DNA of 64,000 nucleotides from Phaeophleospora eucalypticola (taxonomy: Eukaryota; Ascomycota; Dothideomycetes; Mycosphaerellales; Mycosphaerellaceae): assembly GCA_022814565.1 (NCBI GenBank), contig JAKLNG010000001.1:310001-374000 (forward strand), read 5' to 3'. How positions within the stretch are numbered: the stretch's first letter is position 1; every line of letters begins with the position of its first letter. Below, one piece after another: positions 22,349-33,196 of this stretch. Position numbers and translations under genes: made by a program. Below the pieces are notes generated by a model. The model was given only the letters and a program-made list of their open reading frames with translations, did not search any database and was not told the DNA's origin.

Positions 22349-23353
22349 ATGTCAAGCGATCCGCGGCGGAGAGGCCAGCCGCCTCCGCCTCCACCTCCCC
22401 CGCCAGAAGAGCAGCAAAAGAACCAAGAGAAGGATGAGCAGAAGGCTGAGGATGCGCAGCAGCAAAAGGGCTCCGAAGCTGAGCAGTCAAAGGGACATGA
22501 TCAAGAAGATGGGAGTTTCAAGCTGAAGTTCTGTACTGTGTGCGCGAGTAATAACAATCGGTATGCACTGCCAACTTCGCTGAGTTGATTGCGACGCAGG
22601 ATTAACTGACGACTTTGGCGTATTAGGTCCATGGAAGCCCACCTACGTCTCACAACCGCGCCCAACGGCCCATATCCGACCATTTCATTTGGCACGGGCT
22701 CACTGGTCCGCTTACCAGGACCCTCGATCTCGCAGCCGAACGTCTACAACTTCAATTCCACTTCATACGCCGACATGTACAACGAGCTCTATAACAAAGA
22801 CCCGAAGCTCTACCGCGCGAACGGAATTCTGCCCATGCTTGAGCGCAACAGAGGTGTCAAGTGGGGTCCAGAGCGCTGGCAAGATTGGAAAGTCGGTATT
22901 CCAAGAGTCGGCAAGCGCTCCGCTGTTGTGGAAGGTACGCAAGGCGGCACTGCGTCTGAGGCAGAATACAAGGATGACAGAGGCTACGAGGGCACAGAAG
23001 CTGGAACCGTGGACGTGGTTTTCACATGCGAGGAGCGATGCTGGGACGCAGTGGTGGATGATCTTCTGACGAGAGGAGCACCACTAAACCGCCCTGTGCA
23101 CGTCTTCAATGTGGATATTAAGGACAATCATGAGGAGGCGCTTGTTGGTGGGCGAGCGATCTTGGAGCTGGCTGAAGAGTTGAACACTGCAGCACGAGAG
23201 GAGAGAAATAGCTGGCAAGGAGGCAAGGAGGCTTTTGACAAGGGCGAGGGAGGCAGTCGCATGGGATTCGATGAAAAGGTTCCGGAGATTCTGGCGAAGT
23301 GGCAGGATAGATGGCCGCAGCTGCCGGCGTTGTGGACTTTGGCTTGGTTCTGA
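22349..23353 (+). CDS. ssu72: RNA polymerase II CTD phosphatase Ssu72
   Basis: Two exons, 22349-22560 and 22627-23353, give 312 aa. The 66-nt intron falls inside the active-site loop, and splicing restores FCTVCASNNNRSMEAH, the CX5R phosphatase signature of Ssu72. The enzyme dephosphorylates Ser5/Ser7 of the RNA polymerase II C-terminal domain and works with the cleavage and polyadenylation factor in the nucleus. Other family blocks are ISFGTGSLVRLPGPS, PNVYNFNSTSYADMYNEL, TCEERCWDAVVDDL (the DxxE-like late region) and HVFNVDIKDNHEEALVGG. The N-terminal 60 residues are a Pro run followed by a Gln/Glu/Lys-rich disordered stretch, longer than in yeast but common in filamentous fungi. Confidence 0.95.
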
Positions 23354-23370
23354 GTGGGGGCATGGATCTT

Positions 23371-24533
23371 TCAACTCGACAACAGCGTCGGTTCGACCAC
23401 TCTCTGACGAAAAGACATCTCTGGAACGGCGTTGATGCTATTGCCGGCCCCATCTGGCTCCTCAGCAATGCGCTGTACGCATAGACCCGGCCTGAGCTTC
23501 GCATGAAAGGCAGCCTGTGACCAACTTGCGAAACCGAGAGAACCACGACTTCGGGGTATTTCTCGAGGAATGTTTCGCTCCGCGACTTTCAGTTCGCCAA
23601 CTGGGGCACATGAACACAACATGATCGCCTCAGCAGGGAGCGGCAAGCCCCGCGCTCATTTGCGTGAGCAAAGGGCACCTTGATGGCCAGGGTTTATAAT
23701 CGGCGAAGGTCTTGCGACTTCACCTCTTCCATGATATCGAAACGACACTTCATTCTGCTCTATTTCGCCAATGTGTGCTCTCAATTCATCAATATGCCGC
23801 TTTTGCAATGCTGACACATCACCTTGCCGGATGGATCGCAGTCCTAGGTGTCCACGTAGGATTCGTGGAATCCTGGACAAGGCTTTACTGGAAGAAGTCG
23901 AGTTGCTTGACGATGCATCAGGGCCAAACATGCCTGGAATTTTTCAAGGCCGTGCGCTGGGTCCCAAATGCTGAGTGAGAGTGCTTGCGATTCCAAAGCC
24001 GCATTAAGTGCAACTGAGAGCTGTCGCCATCCAGGGAAGTCAGCGCGCATGAACACTGGGAAGCTCCAGCTTATCGCCCTTCGTCCGGATGCTTGCGCTC
24101 TCACTCAAAGTCTCTTGATGAAAATTCCAGTCGGCCAGTCTGATGTCCGGAAAGGTGCCCGGGCAGGAGGCTCTGAAAGGGTTGCGTCACTGGCTTCAAG
24201 CTGTGGACTGCCCCTCATCCCCAAACCCGGTCCACCTTCTACAATTGACGAACACAGTATTTGGAATGACAGCTCTTCCACCTGCCCTGAAAGATGCAGT
24301 GCACAATCAATGGAACCAGTCAGTGATGATCGAAGAGGCTTACAATCCACGGAAGTTTCTGGTACAAGGAGCAAGGGATCACTGCAACTTGCAACGCCAG
24401 ATGCCAGCTGTGAACTTCCACAGGACCTTGTAGCAATACAATGGAACCACAATCGTAATCTGGCATTGGATATCGACCAGGCACGGTGTTTCATTGGCTG
24501 TGGCATTGCCGCAGACTTCCAGAACCGCTGCAC
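23371..24533 (-). pseudogene. Possible remnant of a gene, or short hypothetical gene
   Basis: On the minus strand, one frame is open from 24533 to 23844 except for a single TGA at about 24105, and a second frame is open from 23931 to 23371 except for a single TGA at about 23656. The first TGA overlaps a GTGAGA donor, and a matching GCTGAC branch and GACAG acceptor lie about 95 bp downstream. However, none of the three phases gives a long continuing frame. An antisense plus-strand frame of 189 codons (23968-24537) covers part of the same stretch, so the coding strand is uncertain. No domain is recognised. Confidence 0.25.
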
Positions 24534-24773
24534 TTGATGTCAAATTCTTGGGCGCTCGATTCTCTGTGCCTGCCCCGCTTGACAACATAGGCGGGGCATT
24601 GGAGCCGGCAAGGGTTCAATGACAGTATTCCGCCTCCAATCCACGGGGCCTGGGTCCGTTGGAAAGGAAGATATAGTCGATTGCTCAGCCCCTCATCCAT
24701 AGTCTTCTCGTGAAAATCGTCTATCGACAACTCGTCAATTCAATACACAGCACAACAACAAAACAACACCAAG

Positions 24774-25256
24774 ATGTCTTACCAAGGAAAGTGCCACTGC
24801 GGTCACCACCAATGGACCGTCGACCTCAAGCAGGACCAGCAGAACCACATCTTGTGCCACTGGTTCGCATCTCCAATGCCTTAGAGCATTCTGCAGCCTA
24901 AAGACACCAGCTGACCTTCTCGCAGTGACACCTGCAAGATCCTGTCGGGTGCTCCATGCACGATGAACCAAATCATCCCCAAGTCCGCCCTCAAGATCAC
25001 CTCTGGCGGCGAGCCATCTAAGTACACCTACTACGGTGACTCCGGCAAGGCAGTCAACTGCTACTACTGCCCCAAGTGCACGACACACATCTACCACCAC
25101 CAGGAGGTCATGGGCCCCGATACCATTATTGCCCGCACCGCTTTGTTGAAGGAGGGCAGGGACAAGTTCGACGTTGGAGCCGAGATCTACGGCAAGGCCA
25201 AGATGAAGTGGGAGAAGGAGATTGCTACTACTTTTGAGACTCTTCCACCATCATAG
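24774..25256 (+). CDS. CENP-V/GFA domain protein (glutathione-dependent formaldehyde-activating enzyme-like)
   Basis: Two exons, 24774-24862 and 24926-25256, give 139 aa. The 63-nt intron (donor GTTCGC, acceptor CGCAG) restores LCHCDTCK. The protein shows the Mss4-like zinc-binding arrangement of the GFA family: GKCHCGHHQW at the N-terminus, CHCDTCKILSGAP, a central TSGGEPSKYTYYGDSGKAVN, and CYYCPKCTTHIYHH. These cysteines bind two zinc ions in characterised members. Family members are often annotated as S-hydroxymethylglutathione synthases, but most fungal ones are uncharacterised, so the substrate is unknown. It is probably a soluble cytosolic protein. Confidence 0.88.
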
Positions 25257-25833
25257 ATGGTTTGGTCTAGAGTGCTAGGGAGGACGGATAGCTGAACGAA
25301 TAAATGCGTTCGTCCTGATACTTCTGTCTTGACAGTTTCCATGAGTTCTTTTGTCGTTGACAAGACACGGGAATTTTGCGCACAAAGAGTTCGACGTGCC
25401 TATAAAAGTCCGACTGGCATCAGCGACCTTACAATCCACCACGGACATGATAATTAAGCATGTTTCTGACTATGTGGGAGAAGTCAAATTGAGATGTTCG
25501 GGCTACACCGATCCACAGCGGGGCCAACAAGAGATTGAAGTGCTCCAAAACATCGACCGCGAGTAGTTAGAGGGCCGTTCACGACACCATGAGAATCTCC
25601 AACTCCAGGACTATAAGCTCTTGTGAAGAGGTCGTCGTTGCAAGGCACATCTCACAGCCCAGAGATTCAATCCGCATGAAAGTCGAAGTAATTCATTGAA
25701 AATTGTCGTCTTTGCAAGATAGTAGTAGTTCGAGAGCCAGAATCCCGTCCAAGAGCTCCAAAAGAATATCATGTCATCAATCCTCGTCCCAAATGCCATG
25801 CCGCCAAGAGAAACTTCCAAGAAAAGAAACAGC
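25257..25833. other. Convergent intergenic region
   Basis: 577 bp between two convergent genes, expected to hold their 3' ends. A 71-codon plus-strand frame at 25351 has no domain and no context support. Nothing is annotated. Confidence 0.4.
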
Positions 25834-28200
25834 TCATCCGTCTAATGTCCAGTATCGAGCGAAAGTCAGTCCCGGCTTGCTAGGCGTGGGATTCAATTTG
25901 AGGCCCTTTCTGTTCCCACCTCCGTGGGCGCTGCCAAACTCCTCTCGACAGCCTCCCAGGCCGTGCGCGGTGGACGGTCGTCGAGTATTGCCCCAATCTC
26001 TCCGTTCCAATATCCTGATTACTTCGTCACAGTAAGACAAGCTGCCTCCTTTGCACTCCTCAAACTCATCCTCTTGCTCTCCTTCATTGGTTTTGCGCAT
26101 CAGCTTACGCACCAGAACTTCTCTTCGTCCTCGGGCGAGGTTCAGTGCACTGCCTTCTGGCCCATCAGAGTCAACGTCCGCTCCTCGAGAGACGAGAAGG
26201 CGGATGACTTCTGCATGGCCCTCATAGCCAGCTTCCGAGGCAGCTGCGCACAGGGCGTTGCCAAATTTCCCGCCTGTCTGTTGAACATTCGCTCCGTGGT
26301 CGATGAGATGTTTGACAACATCGACTTTGCCTAGCCAAGCTGCGGTAGCCAATGGAAAGCCACGTAATCCGCCAGGCTGGTTCGGATCTGCTCCATGACG
26401 CAGTAGGGCCTTCACCTTGTTCGAGCCCTTGTCGAACGAATCGGTAGGCATGTGGCAGACTGAGCATCCACCCATGATGTCTTCGTCCAGACGATGTTCA
26501 GCGAGGAGTCCAGAGACTTGGCCGTAGCCCCAGAGCGCTTTGGCAATGAATGGACCATCGGTTTCGTGGATGATCGAAGAATTGCCGCCCATGTCCAGTA
26601 GCTTCTCGACTTTGTGGACGTCGTTGTGCTTCACAGCCTTCTGTAGTGATCGATCAACTGTTCTTGATCGCAAATCTTCCTTCGATGCTGAATGTACAAG
26701 TCGTCTCACTCTAGCACCTGCACCGCGGCCCAGTGACATCTTTTGCAGGCGTTGCTGTAGACCGCCGATGTCTGTCTTCCCTTCGGCTGACGTGTCGCAA
26801 GGTGCAGTGGCATATGAGTTGACGCTGATGGCAAAGCTGGCGAATGAGTTCCGTCGAGAACTTCCTTTCAGTATGTCAGACCATCGCGTCAGCTTCTTCG
26901 TCTGTCGTGAGTTGGTCAAATCACTGATTTCTGCAATGTATGCTTGTAGCTGTGCCTGTTCCCAGTTCTGTAGTCGTACGCATAATCTCGCTCTGTCGAA
27001 ATCCGAAAGGGCACCAGTCTTGTCGCCAGATGTAGGTGGATGATGACCAGTGCACGAATGTGGAAAGCTGAAGCCGCAGTGACCATCGGTAGTAGCGCTG
27101 ATGAGATGCTTCGACAAGTCCTCCTCGTGAACAAAATCAATGCAGCACTCCTTGCACCGGTACTGGCCAGTGAAGCTATCAAGATGTCGACGCAGATGCT
27201 TCAGCAACTCATCTGAATCATCCTCGAATGCATCGCCGCAGATGATACATAGCGTTGGCTGCCAAGACATTTCAATGCTGCGAGAGGGATGATGAGTCGG
27301 TCGCTGGAGATCAGGTAACGAGACCTGCGTTCGCAATCCAGACGAAGGCATACCAGAGGACGGCAGACTGCCAGAAGGTAGGCCAGACGACGGCAATCCA
27401 GTTGAAGCGAGCTCACTGGGTGGTGATTTTGCTCTGCGGCTCATGTCACTTCGGAAGGGCGACTCTGATGTTTCTGTGTCTTCGGTATACTCTTGGAACA
27501 TTCTGTCGTCAGGAACAGCAAGGAAGCGTTGTCTTTCCTTCGGCAACGGTGCTTCGGAAGGAAGTGCTCCTGACATGATGATGTCCTGGTCAAAGCGATG
27601 ATCATCGTGTCCAGAGGCGACGAATGGATATGCAGACTCCAGCAATGAGGCATCTTCTGGCGAGAGTGTGGTGCTCTCATCAATCGGTGCAAGTGTGGTG
27701 CTTCCGGTGACAGACGATACCTGGGCAATGTTAGGGAGCGTTGGTGGCGTCGCCGAGGTAGAATGGTCTGTACTATAGTCTGAGCTGCCCGATGAGAGTG
27801 CCATATTGCTACCGGTTGCAGAATCCTTGTGTTGCTCGGTCTGGTGTCTCTTCAGATCATGTCCGCGAGTGAAGCACTTCCCACAAAGGTTGCAGGCATG
27901 CTTTCGGTCTGGCGGCAGCCCGAGCTGCTTGCGATGGTGGTCTGTCTTCTTGTGTCTGGCCAACGCCCTCTTCTCTGTAAAGGACATATGGCATGCCTGG
28001 CAAGCAAAGCCTGTCCTCTGCCGCTTGGGCGAGGGGAGCTGCACACCTTCGACATCGCTATCGTCCTGGTACCACGCGGGGTCAAATCTCTGGACTGCAC
28101 CCTCCTCTTCTTTCACCGTCGTCAGCCGTCGGTTCGCCTTCGCATATTCCTCCTGCTGCTGCTGCACCTGAAGAAGCGCTTCCGGTGGCATGGATCCCAT
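25834..28200 (-). CDS. C2H2 zinc finger protein with ankyrin repeats
   Basis: A 788-aa intronless protein. Two classical C2H2 fingers lie at about residues 65-125 (CQACHMSFTEKRALARHKKTDH and CNLCGKCFTRGHDLKRHQTEQH). A second zinc-finger pair lies near residues 310-370 (LCIICGDAFEDDSDELLKHLRRH and RCKECCIDFVHEEDLSKHL). The C-terminal third has three or four ankyrin repeats, including KALLRHGADPNQPGG, GKVDVVKHLIDHGANVQQ and AEVIRLLVSRGADVDSDG. Between the finger pairs is a degenerate Ser-Gly-Leu-Pro repeat (SSGLPSGSLPSSGMPSSGL, about 27345-27410). The layout suggests a nuclear regulator in which ankyrin repeats bind a partner. No specific orthologue is recognised. It starts at the ATG at 28200. 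Confidence 0.85.
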   Translation of the reverse strand: MGSMPPEALLQVQQQQEEYAKANRRLTTVKEEEGAVQRFDPAWYQDDSDVEGVQLPSPKRQRTGFACQACHMSFTEKRALARHKKTDHHRKQLGLPPDRKHACNLCGKCFTRGHDLKRHQTEQHKDSATGSNMALSSGSSDYSTDHSTSATPPTLPNIAQVSSVTGSTTLAPIDESTTLSPEDASLLESAYPFVASGHDDHRFDQDIIMSGALPSEAPLPKERQRFLAVPDDRMFQEYTEDTETSESPFRSDMSRRAKSPPSELASTGLPSSGLPSGSLPSSGMPSSGLRTQVSLPDLQRPTHHPSRSIEMSWQPTLCIICGDAFEDDSDELLKHLRRHLDSFTGQYRCKECCIDFVHEEDLSKHLISATTDGHCGFSFPHSCTGHHPPTSGDKTGALSDFDRARLCVRLQNWEQAQLQAYIAEISDLTNSRQTKKLTRWSDILKGSSRRNSFASFAISVNSYATAPCDTSAEGKTDIGGLQQRLQKMSLGRGAGARVRRLVHSASKEDLRSRTVDRSLQKAVKHNDVHKVEKLLDMGGNSSIIHETDGPFIAKALWGYGQVSGLLAEHRLDEDIMGGCSVCHMPTDSFDKGSNKVKALLRHGADPNQPGGLRGFPLATAAWLGKVDVVKHLIDHGANVQQTGGKFGNALCAAASEAGYEGHAEVIRLLVSRGADVDSDGPEGSALNLARGRREVLVRKLMRKTNEGEQEDEFEECKGGSLSYCDEVIRILERRDWGNTRRPSTAHGLGGCREEFGSAHGGGNRKGLKLNPTPSKPGLTFARYWTLDG

Positions 28201-30714
28201 ATGGACTGGTCTTAACCGCCGTAAGGCACCGGCGGCGGTTGGGTTGGGGCCAAAGCTCAGGCTTATAGGTCGTCGGCGGCGGTAAGGTTGAAGATGGAGA
28301 GGGTGAGGTTGGATGAAGGTTTACGAATGCTGTGCTGCCCAATGCCCAATGCTCGAGGACTATGCAGGTCGCATGGGGTAGATCTCTGCTATCGTGAGTC
28401 TCGACGAGCTGCGCAGATTCAGTGTCGTGACGCTCTCGGCCAGCAGACTGGGCGGCGCCGGTTGTGCCGATACGGGCGTGAGTGAATGTTTGGTACAGCT
28501 TCAAGCCGCGCCCAAGAACCAGGTTTCGTGCCCAAGGCCGAGGTCTGCACTCCGCTCTGGTCGTGTGATGAAGGTGTACAAGATCTTGCGGCGCTCTAAT
28601 GCTGCTGCGCGCGGTTGGAGGCGTAATCGAGGGCGGTAGTCGCGTCAGGGTCGTATGGGGCGAAGAGCATAGCACGGACGATCAGCACATGCATGCACCC
28701 AGCGGGATGGTTGATGCCCAAGGCGGTGGCAAGCTGGAAGGGTCTCCGAGACGCAGACGGCGGACTGGAGCGCGAAGATTGGACGAGAGGGTTGATGGAC
28801 AGTGGTTGACGGCACGGATCAGATCTGTCGCCCTGCAGTCCAGGAGCGTTGGATGCTGTGCGCGAGCAAGTGGCGGGTGGGACCCTGCGTTTCGGTCGAC
28901 GGCAGATCGGCACCATCAATGCTCCTTGCGGCAAACATCTGGAATATTATGTTTCAGGCGATTCTGGATCCCAACCAGACTGGTTTCAGGCGATGGCGAA
29001 GAGCCGTGGAGTGTGTTATTCAGCGCATGTACACGCTGGATGTAACTCCGTCTCGCTGCTCATTATTGATCGGCCGAGGAAAAGGGACTGTTTCTTGCGT
29101 GCTTTCAGCATGAACCCTTCGTCTTTCTGAAACGACGGGAACGCTGATCGTCCATCTTGCGTCCCTGCGCCCCATCCCCCATGCCGAAAGCCGTCTGGAG
29201 GATGGAGATTGCGGAGTACGCACGGTGTTCAGTTGCCATCGCTTGTTCTCGCCTCACGATCTGACCGCTGAATGGAGACAATGCCAAAAGCCTGTGGGTG
29301 AAGGGCCATCTCGTGTAGAGACGAGGGGCTAGGAGAAGCATAGCGCGTCTCTTGCCAAGCACACAACCAGAGCTCGAGGCAGCGGAAGGCGAGATCCAGA
29401 GTCGGTGGCCTGGTTGGCCTACCGTCCGTGCATGACCTTAAGGCTGCAATACATGAAATGCTGCATCCGTCTGCGAGGACGAGCATCCCAACCCTTTTCT
29501 GGCATTCCAGAAGCTGGTCTGCGAGTCGCCAGTCCATCTCGTGACCGCCTATCTAAATGTACGCTTCCCCGCCCAAAGGCTGATAGGGATACAAGCCCTA
29601 TAACAGTCCTGTGTCGGCCTTGGCGCTTTGTTTGGATTGTCATCTGAAGGCTGTAGTGCCAATCGTAATATCAGAAGTGGAAAGTTGTGTCGATTTGTAA
29701 ACAACCCTGCAGGTTTTCCAAATCGCGAGCTTCGGGTTCGCTTTGCTTCACTTTTGCTGATGAACTTCACGAACTGCGGCCAATCTCCGAGGTGGGCGAC
29801 TCGGATACGGGAGTTGGCATCGTCGTGAGTGAGACCGCGTGTGTTCTTTGTTGCGTTCATCAATGGAGCCATTTCCATTCGTGGTCGAGATCTTGGTCGA
29901 GGACGGGAGGAGGCAACGGTCGGCATCCCGAGTACGAGGTACCGCTCGGTCGACCCAGGTTCCGATTTCTCGGGCCGCCTTTCACAGACCTCACCTCCTT
30001 TTGCCTCACTTCACTCGCCGCCTCTTTTGACTGAATCAACGCTTGCAAAGTGACATTCACAAGACTTGTCTATGCCAGTCGTCGAAGTCGAAGTGGCGTC
30101 GAAGTGGCGACTGTGTCTGACATGTAGCAGAGCTGTTCAGGCCATCATCGATGTGACGAAGACGAGCTTGAATGTCAGCCACACATTCTCAATGCTGTCC
30201 AAAGGTCTGCAGAAGGATAGACCTTCTTGGTCCTCGGATACGCAAGAGCGATTTCGCTGTTTCGCGTAATGCGAGGGTAAACATTGAGCGCAGAGACAAT
30301 GATCTCGTTGCTCTCGTGCCTCATCCACCTTTATTGTTGAATTCGATGCAATCTTTGACCGTCAATGTACGTCATGTATGCTTCTCATGCGCAGCAACAT
30401 GAAGAACGATTATTCTTTGAATGTAGATGCGACAAAAGCTGTTTCTTACTAGCGCTTCCATGTCAGTGTCGCTATTGAGTCGCGTCTGAGGTATGCAGAC
30501 AGACTCGGCCGCAGGATTTACATTCTTCTTGCGTAGTTCGCCCTAGTCTGCCGACTTTTATCTTTCCAAGCTTTCGCTCCCGTTCACACTCAACGATTAT
30601 CGAGGGCGGGGGAGTAAGTCTCAGCAGCGGAGAGCTGCAGAGGGCGCTGACGAGAAGCGATGCGAGGTGTTGAGGTCTCGATAGAATCGTAGAGAGCACA
30701 AGTTGAGCTTCGAT
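28201..30714. other. Intergenic region without supported genes
   Basis: About 2.5 kb upstream of the C2H2-ankyrin gene. Many frames of 60-130 codons are present on both strands, but they overlap one another, lack domains and have no consistent splice sites. It likely holds the promoter of the minus-strand gene and otherwise non-coding DNA. Confidence 0.35.
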
Positions 30715-31044
30715 CTAGCTGTCCATGACTGCATTGCATTCGCCCACATTGTGCCGGCGACACTGGCTGAGAAATGGCACCAGGCGGTGCTCTGAGCGCG
30801 CGTCCATCGCTTTCAGCTTCCAGCTCAGGAAGTCGCTGCTTGAGAATATCTTGTCCATGGACTTTCGCGCCTCTTGAACGCCGTTCGCGAAGCGATCGAT
30901 CAAATCGTTTGGGAAGACCACGGTGCCATCCTCCAGCACCAGCGGGATCTTGGCGGTACCCGTACGCTTCACCGCGTAGAGGCAATGGATTGGCTTGGGG
31001 TCGACAGACTTGCCGATGTGTGTAGTGATCGTTCGACGGGGAGC
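30715..31044 (-). CDS. Orphan terminal exon of an unrecognised gene
   Basis: On the minus strand a TCTCTAG acceptor at about 31045 is followed by 109 open codons ending at 30715. The translation starts APRRTITTHIGKSVDPKPIH, continues through TAKIPLVLEDGTVVFPND and ends in HNVGECNAVMDS. The composition is that of a folded, soluble protein with balanced charge and aliphatic residues. The frame has no internal ATG near its start, so a 5' exon is needed. An ATG lies at about 31089 but would need a 36-nt intron, shorter than any other here. It may be a real gene with an unseen first exon, or a remnant. The divergent cysteine-rich gene starts 170 bp away. Confidence 0.4.
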   Translation of the reverse strand, partial: APRRTITTHIGKSVDPKPIHCLYAVKRTGTAKIPLVLEDGTVVFPNDLIDRFANGVQEARKSMDKIFSSSDFLSWKLKAMDARSEHRLVPFLSQCRRHNVGECNAVMDS

Positions 31045-31215
31045 CTAGAGAAGCTATACGTCGGCGCCAGCTATCGAGACCGCTTTCATGATCTGCCGTA
31101 TATATCAATGTTTCTCTATGCCTTCAATTGTTGCCATACCGCTGTCGCGCTCTCTGTTGCCACGGCATCGTTTGTTCGCGCGGGGATGCTGGCGCTCTTA
31201 CCCCGCCGCCATAAA

Positions 31216-32151
31216 ATGAGTTTCGCGTCGCTGTTTGAGGTCGTTGCCTGCGCGAGAGTGAGGTCATCCAGTGTCTTGGCGCGGTGGGCTTGTTATTCTT
31301 CTGTTTCGGTCGAGCAAAGCCTTCCCCTTCTCTCACCAGCGGACCACCTCCACCACCTCCGCACCACAACCCGCTCCTCCTCCGCGACGTGAGTTGACCC
31401 CTTGAGCCCTATAATGCTGCACTGAGATCGCTGACATTGGCTTCCTTAGCAGAACAATCCTCGCTGTAAGTGCTCCCGCTTCCCCTGAGGGACAGCCGTC
31501 GCGAGAGCGCAGGGTCTGCTACACCGGCGGCAGCGATGAGGCTCTGAGTCTCGCTCACTGGTGCCAGTGACGCTGCCTAGCGCCTTCTGCCATCATTGTA
31601 TCGGTCGTTGCTATCGCTGAGACGAGAGCTAACGCGTTTGATAGCCACCATCATCATCATCATCACCATCATCATCACCATCATCACCACGTTCGCCGTC
31701 GCGCCGCGCTGTAAGTTCACCCTCACGCGCGGGGACCAGTATCGAGTGTAGATGACTAACGCGCGCCGCAGCTCCCTCTCCATCACCACCGCCGCCGACG
31801 AGCCCTCCGCCGCCGCCCCGCCACCACCGCCGCCGTAAGTCTTCCAGGAGATGAAGCCGAGACAATGACATCCAAGCTCACAATGCCTCTCAGATGTGCT
31901 GGCCATTCACATGGCAGCTGCGCTGCAGCGGGTGCTCCGGCCTCTCGGAGAAGCAGGACTGCTGCGTGCGGTACTGCTTGGGCTGTCCTTCCGAGGGCCC
32001 CAAGCATTGCCGCATAGCCTTGGCCTCCCGGCGCCTCCACAACGAGGTGTGGGGATGGCACTGGCTCTGTGATGCCTGCCGCTTGACGGCATCACAGGCG
32101 GCAGTCCCGCCACCGCCGCCGCCGCAACAGCAGCAGCAGGAGCAGCAGTAG
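31216..32151 (+). CDS. Five-exon gene for a cysteine-rich small protein
   Basis: Exons are 31216-31388, 31453-31465 (or 31450-31465), 31645-31710, 31772-31834 and 31894-32151. All four introns have strong sites: donors GTGAGT, GTAAGT, GTAAGT and GTAAGT, with branch-like GCTGAC, GCTAAC and GACTAAC in the first three. The 13- or 16-nt second exon and the 66- and 63-nt exons keep one frame into the last exon, giving about 190 aa. The middle exons encode a Ser/Pro run, then His and Arg runs. The last exon encodes a C-rich module: CSGC, then CCVRYCLGC, HC and later CDAC, among Trp residues (WGWHWL), followed by poly-Pro and poly-Gln. The cysteine spacing suggests zinc binding. The final exon starts with ATG, so an 85-aa product with upstream non-coding exons is an alternative. 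Function unknown. Confidence 0.6.
31645..31690 (+). repeat. CAT/CAC-type trinucleotide repeat in exon 3
   Basis: About 15 tandem CAT or CAC triplets fill the start of the third exon of the cysteine-rich gene. In the frame used by the last exon they read as TCA/CCA (Ser/Pro), whereas one base earlier they would give fifteen histidines. Such a run is prone to length change by slippage, always in whole codons. Confidence 0.8.
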
Positions 32152-33196
32152 GCTATTTTTTGTATGTGAACTCCCTCTCCGCAGATCCGAGGACATGAGC
32201 TGACGCAGTATCCAGTTTTGTTTTTCTTCATACATAGCGCAAGGGCTTCGGCCCTGAACGAGAATCGCTTGCTTGCCGCAGAAACAGGCTCTTCATCTCC
32301 CAATAACCGAATTCTCATATGCTCCCCTGTCGTCCGATCGAGCGTAAGGTGACTACACGACCAGCTTTCTGGCAGCTTGAGCGCCAGGCCTGAAGATAAG
32401 TTCAACCTTCTGCTGTCTAACTGCTTCCGAGGAGGAGGATTGTGTGTGCAGACACATTTGGCTAACCAGATTTCAGAAACGCGGAACCTATGAGAGGCGC
32501 TGAATCCAGCCGGCGAGACAATCTACCGTCCTCGTGGTCCCTCATTGGGTGGAGAAGCTGCTCATTCTCATCTTTGAGCCGGCTGAGGCCTGGAGCAGCG
32601 CAAGGTCAAGATATTCGGACGCAGAGAAGCAAGAGAATTGGATATCCATAGAGCGGAGACAAAGCCAGAACTGTAGGTCTATATTTGCATCAGTTCACAT
32701 AGTGCTTCAAAAGTTTTGAATCACCTCCAAGGATCGTGCGAAGTCAATGGTACAAATCAGCCGGCGACTCAACGCTCATCGCCGTCACCGTTGAGACATT
32801 GAATCAGTGCAGAGTGGTAGCGTCAGGTCGGATTATGGCTCAGCATTGCAGATGAGTGCTGGAGAGTGCGTTGCGGGAAGGAGGAGACGTCGGGATTCAC
32901 AGACAGGGGTAAGCGGGAGCGCCCGGACTCGGAAGTCGGAGTTTCTTTTCAGCCGGTTGCTTGGCTTACGCTGCTTTCACTGTCCCACCCTCCCGTCCCT
33001 CCAACCCTCTTCGCACGTGAAACAGGATGGCTGCACAGGAGCTCATGTTGCTTGCCTAACTGCCGCTCACAACGTCCACCCTTCTACCACCTGCAGCTTC
33101 TTCCTGGACCTCGACCTCACCTCACCCTTCGCCAACACCTCTACCGTTCTTTGGACCCCTCTCCAACACCCGCTCTCGACTCACACAGCCGGCACC
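32152..33196. other. Intergenic region upstream of the oxysterol-binding protein gene
   Basis: 1.0 kb with no supported gene. The final 200 bp is rich in C and T (typical fungal leader) and runs into a good start context (CACCATGG) at 33197. Confidence 0.4.

Noticed and set aside
31577..31906. Minus-strand frame with a Met/Val run and poly-Gly
   Set aside because: It is the complement of the CAT/CAC repeat and of the Pro/Ala-coding exons; the plus strand has four matched introns.
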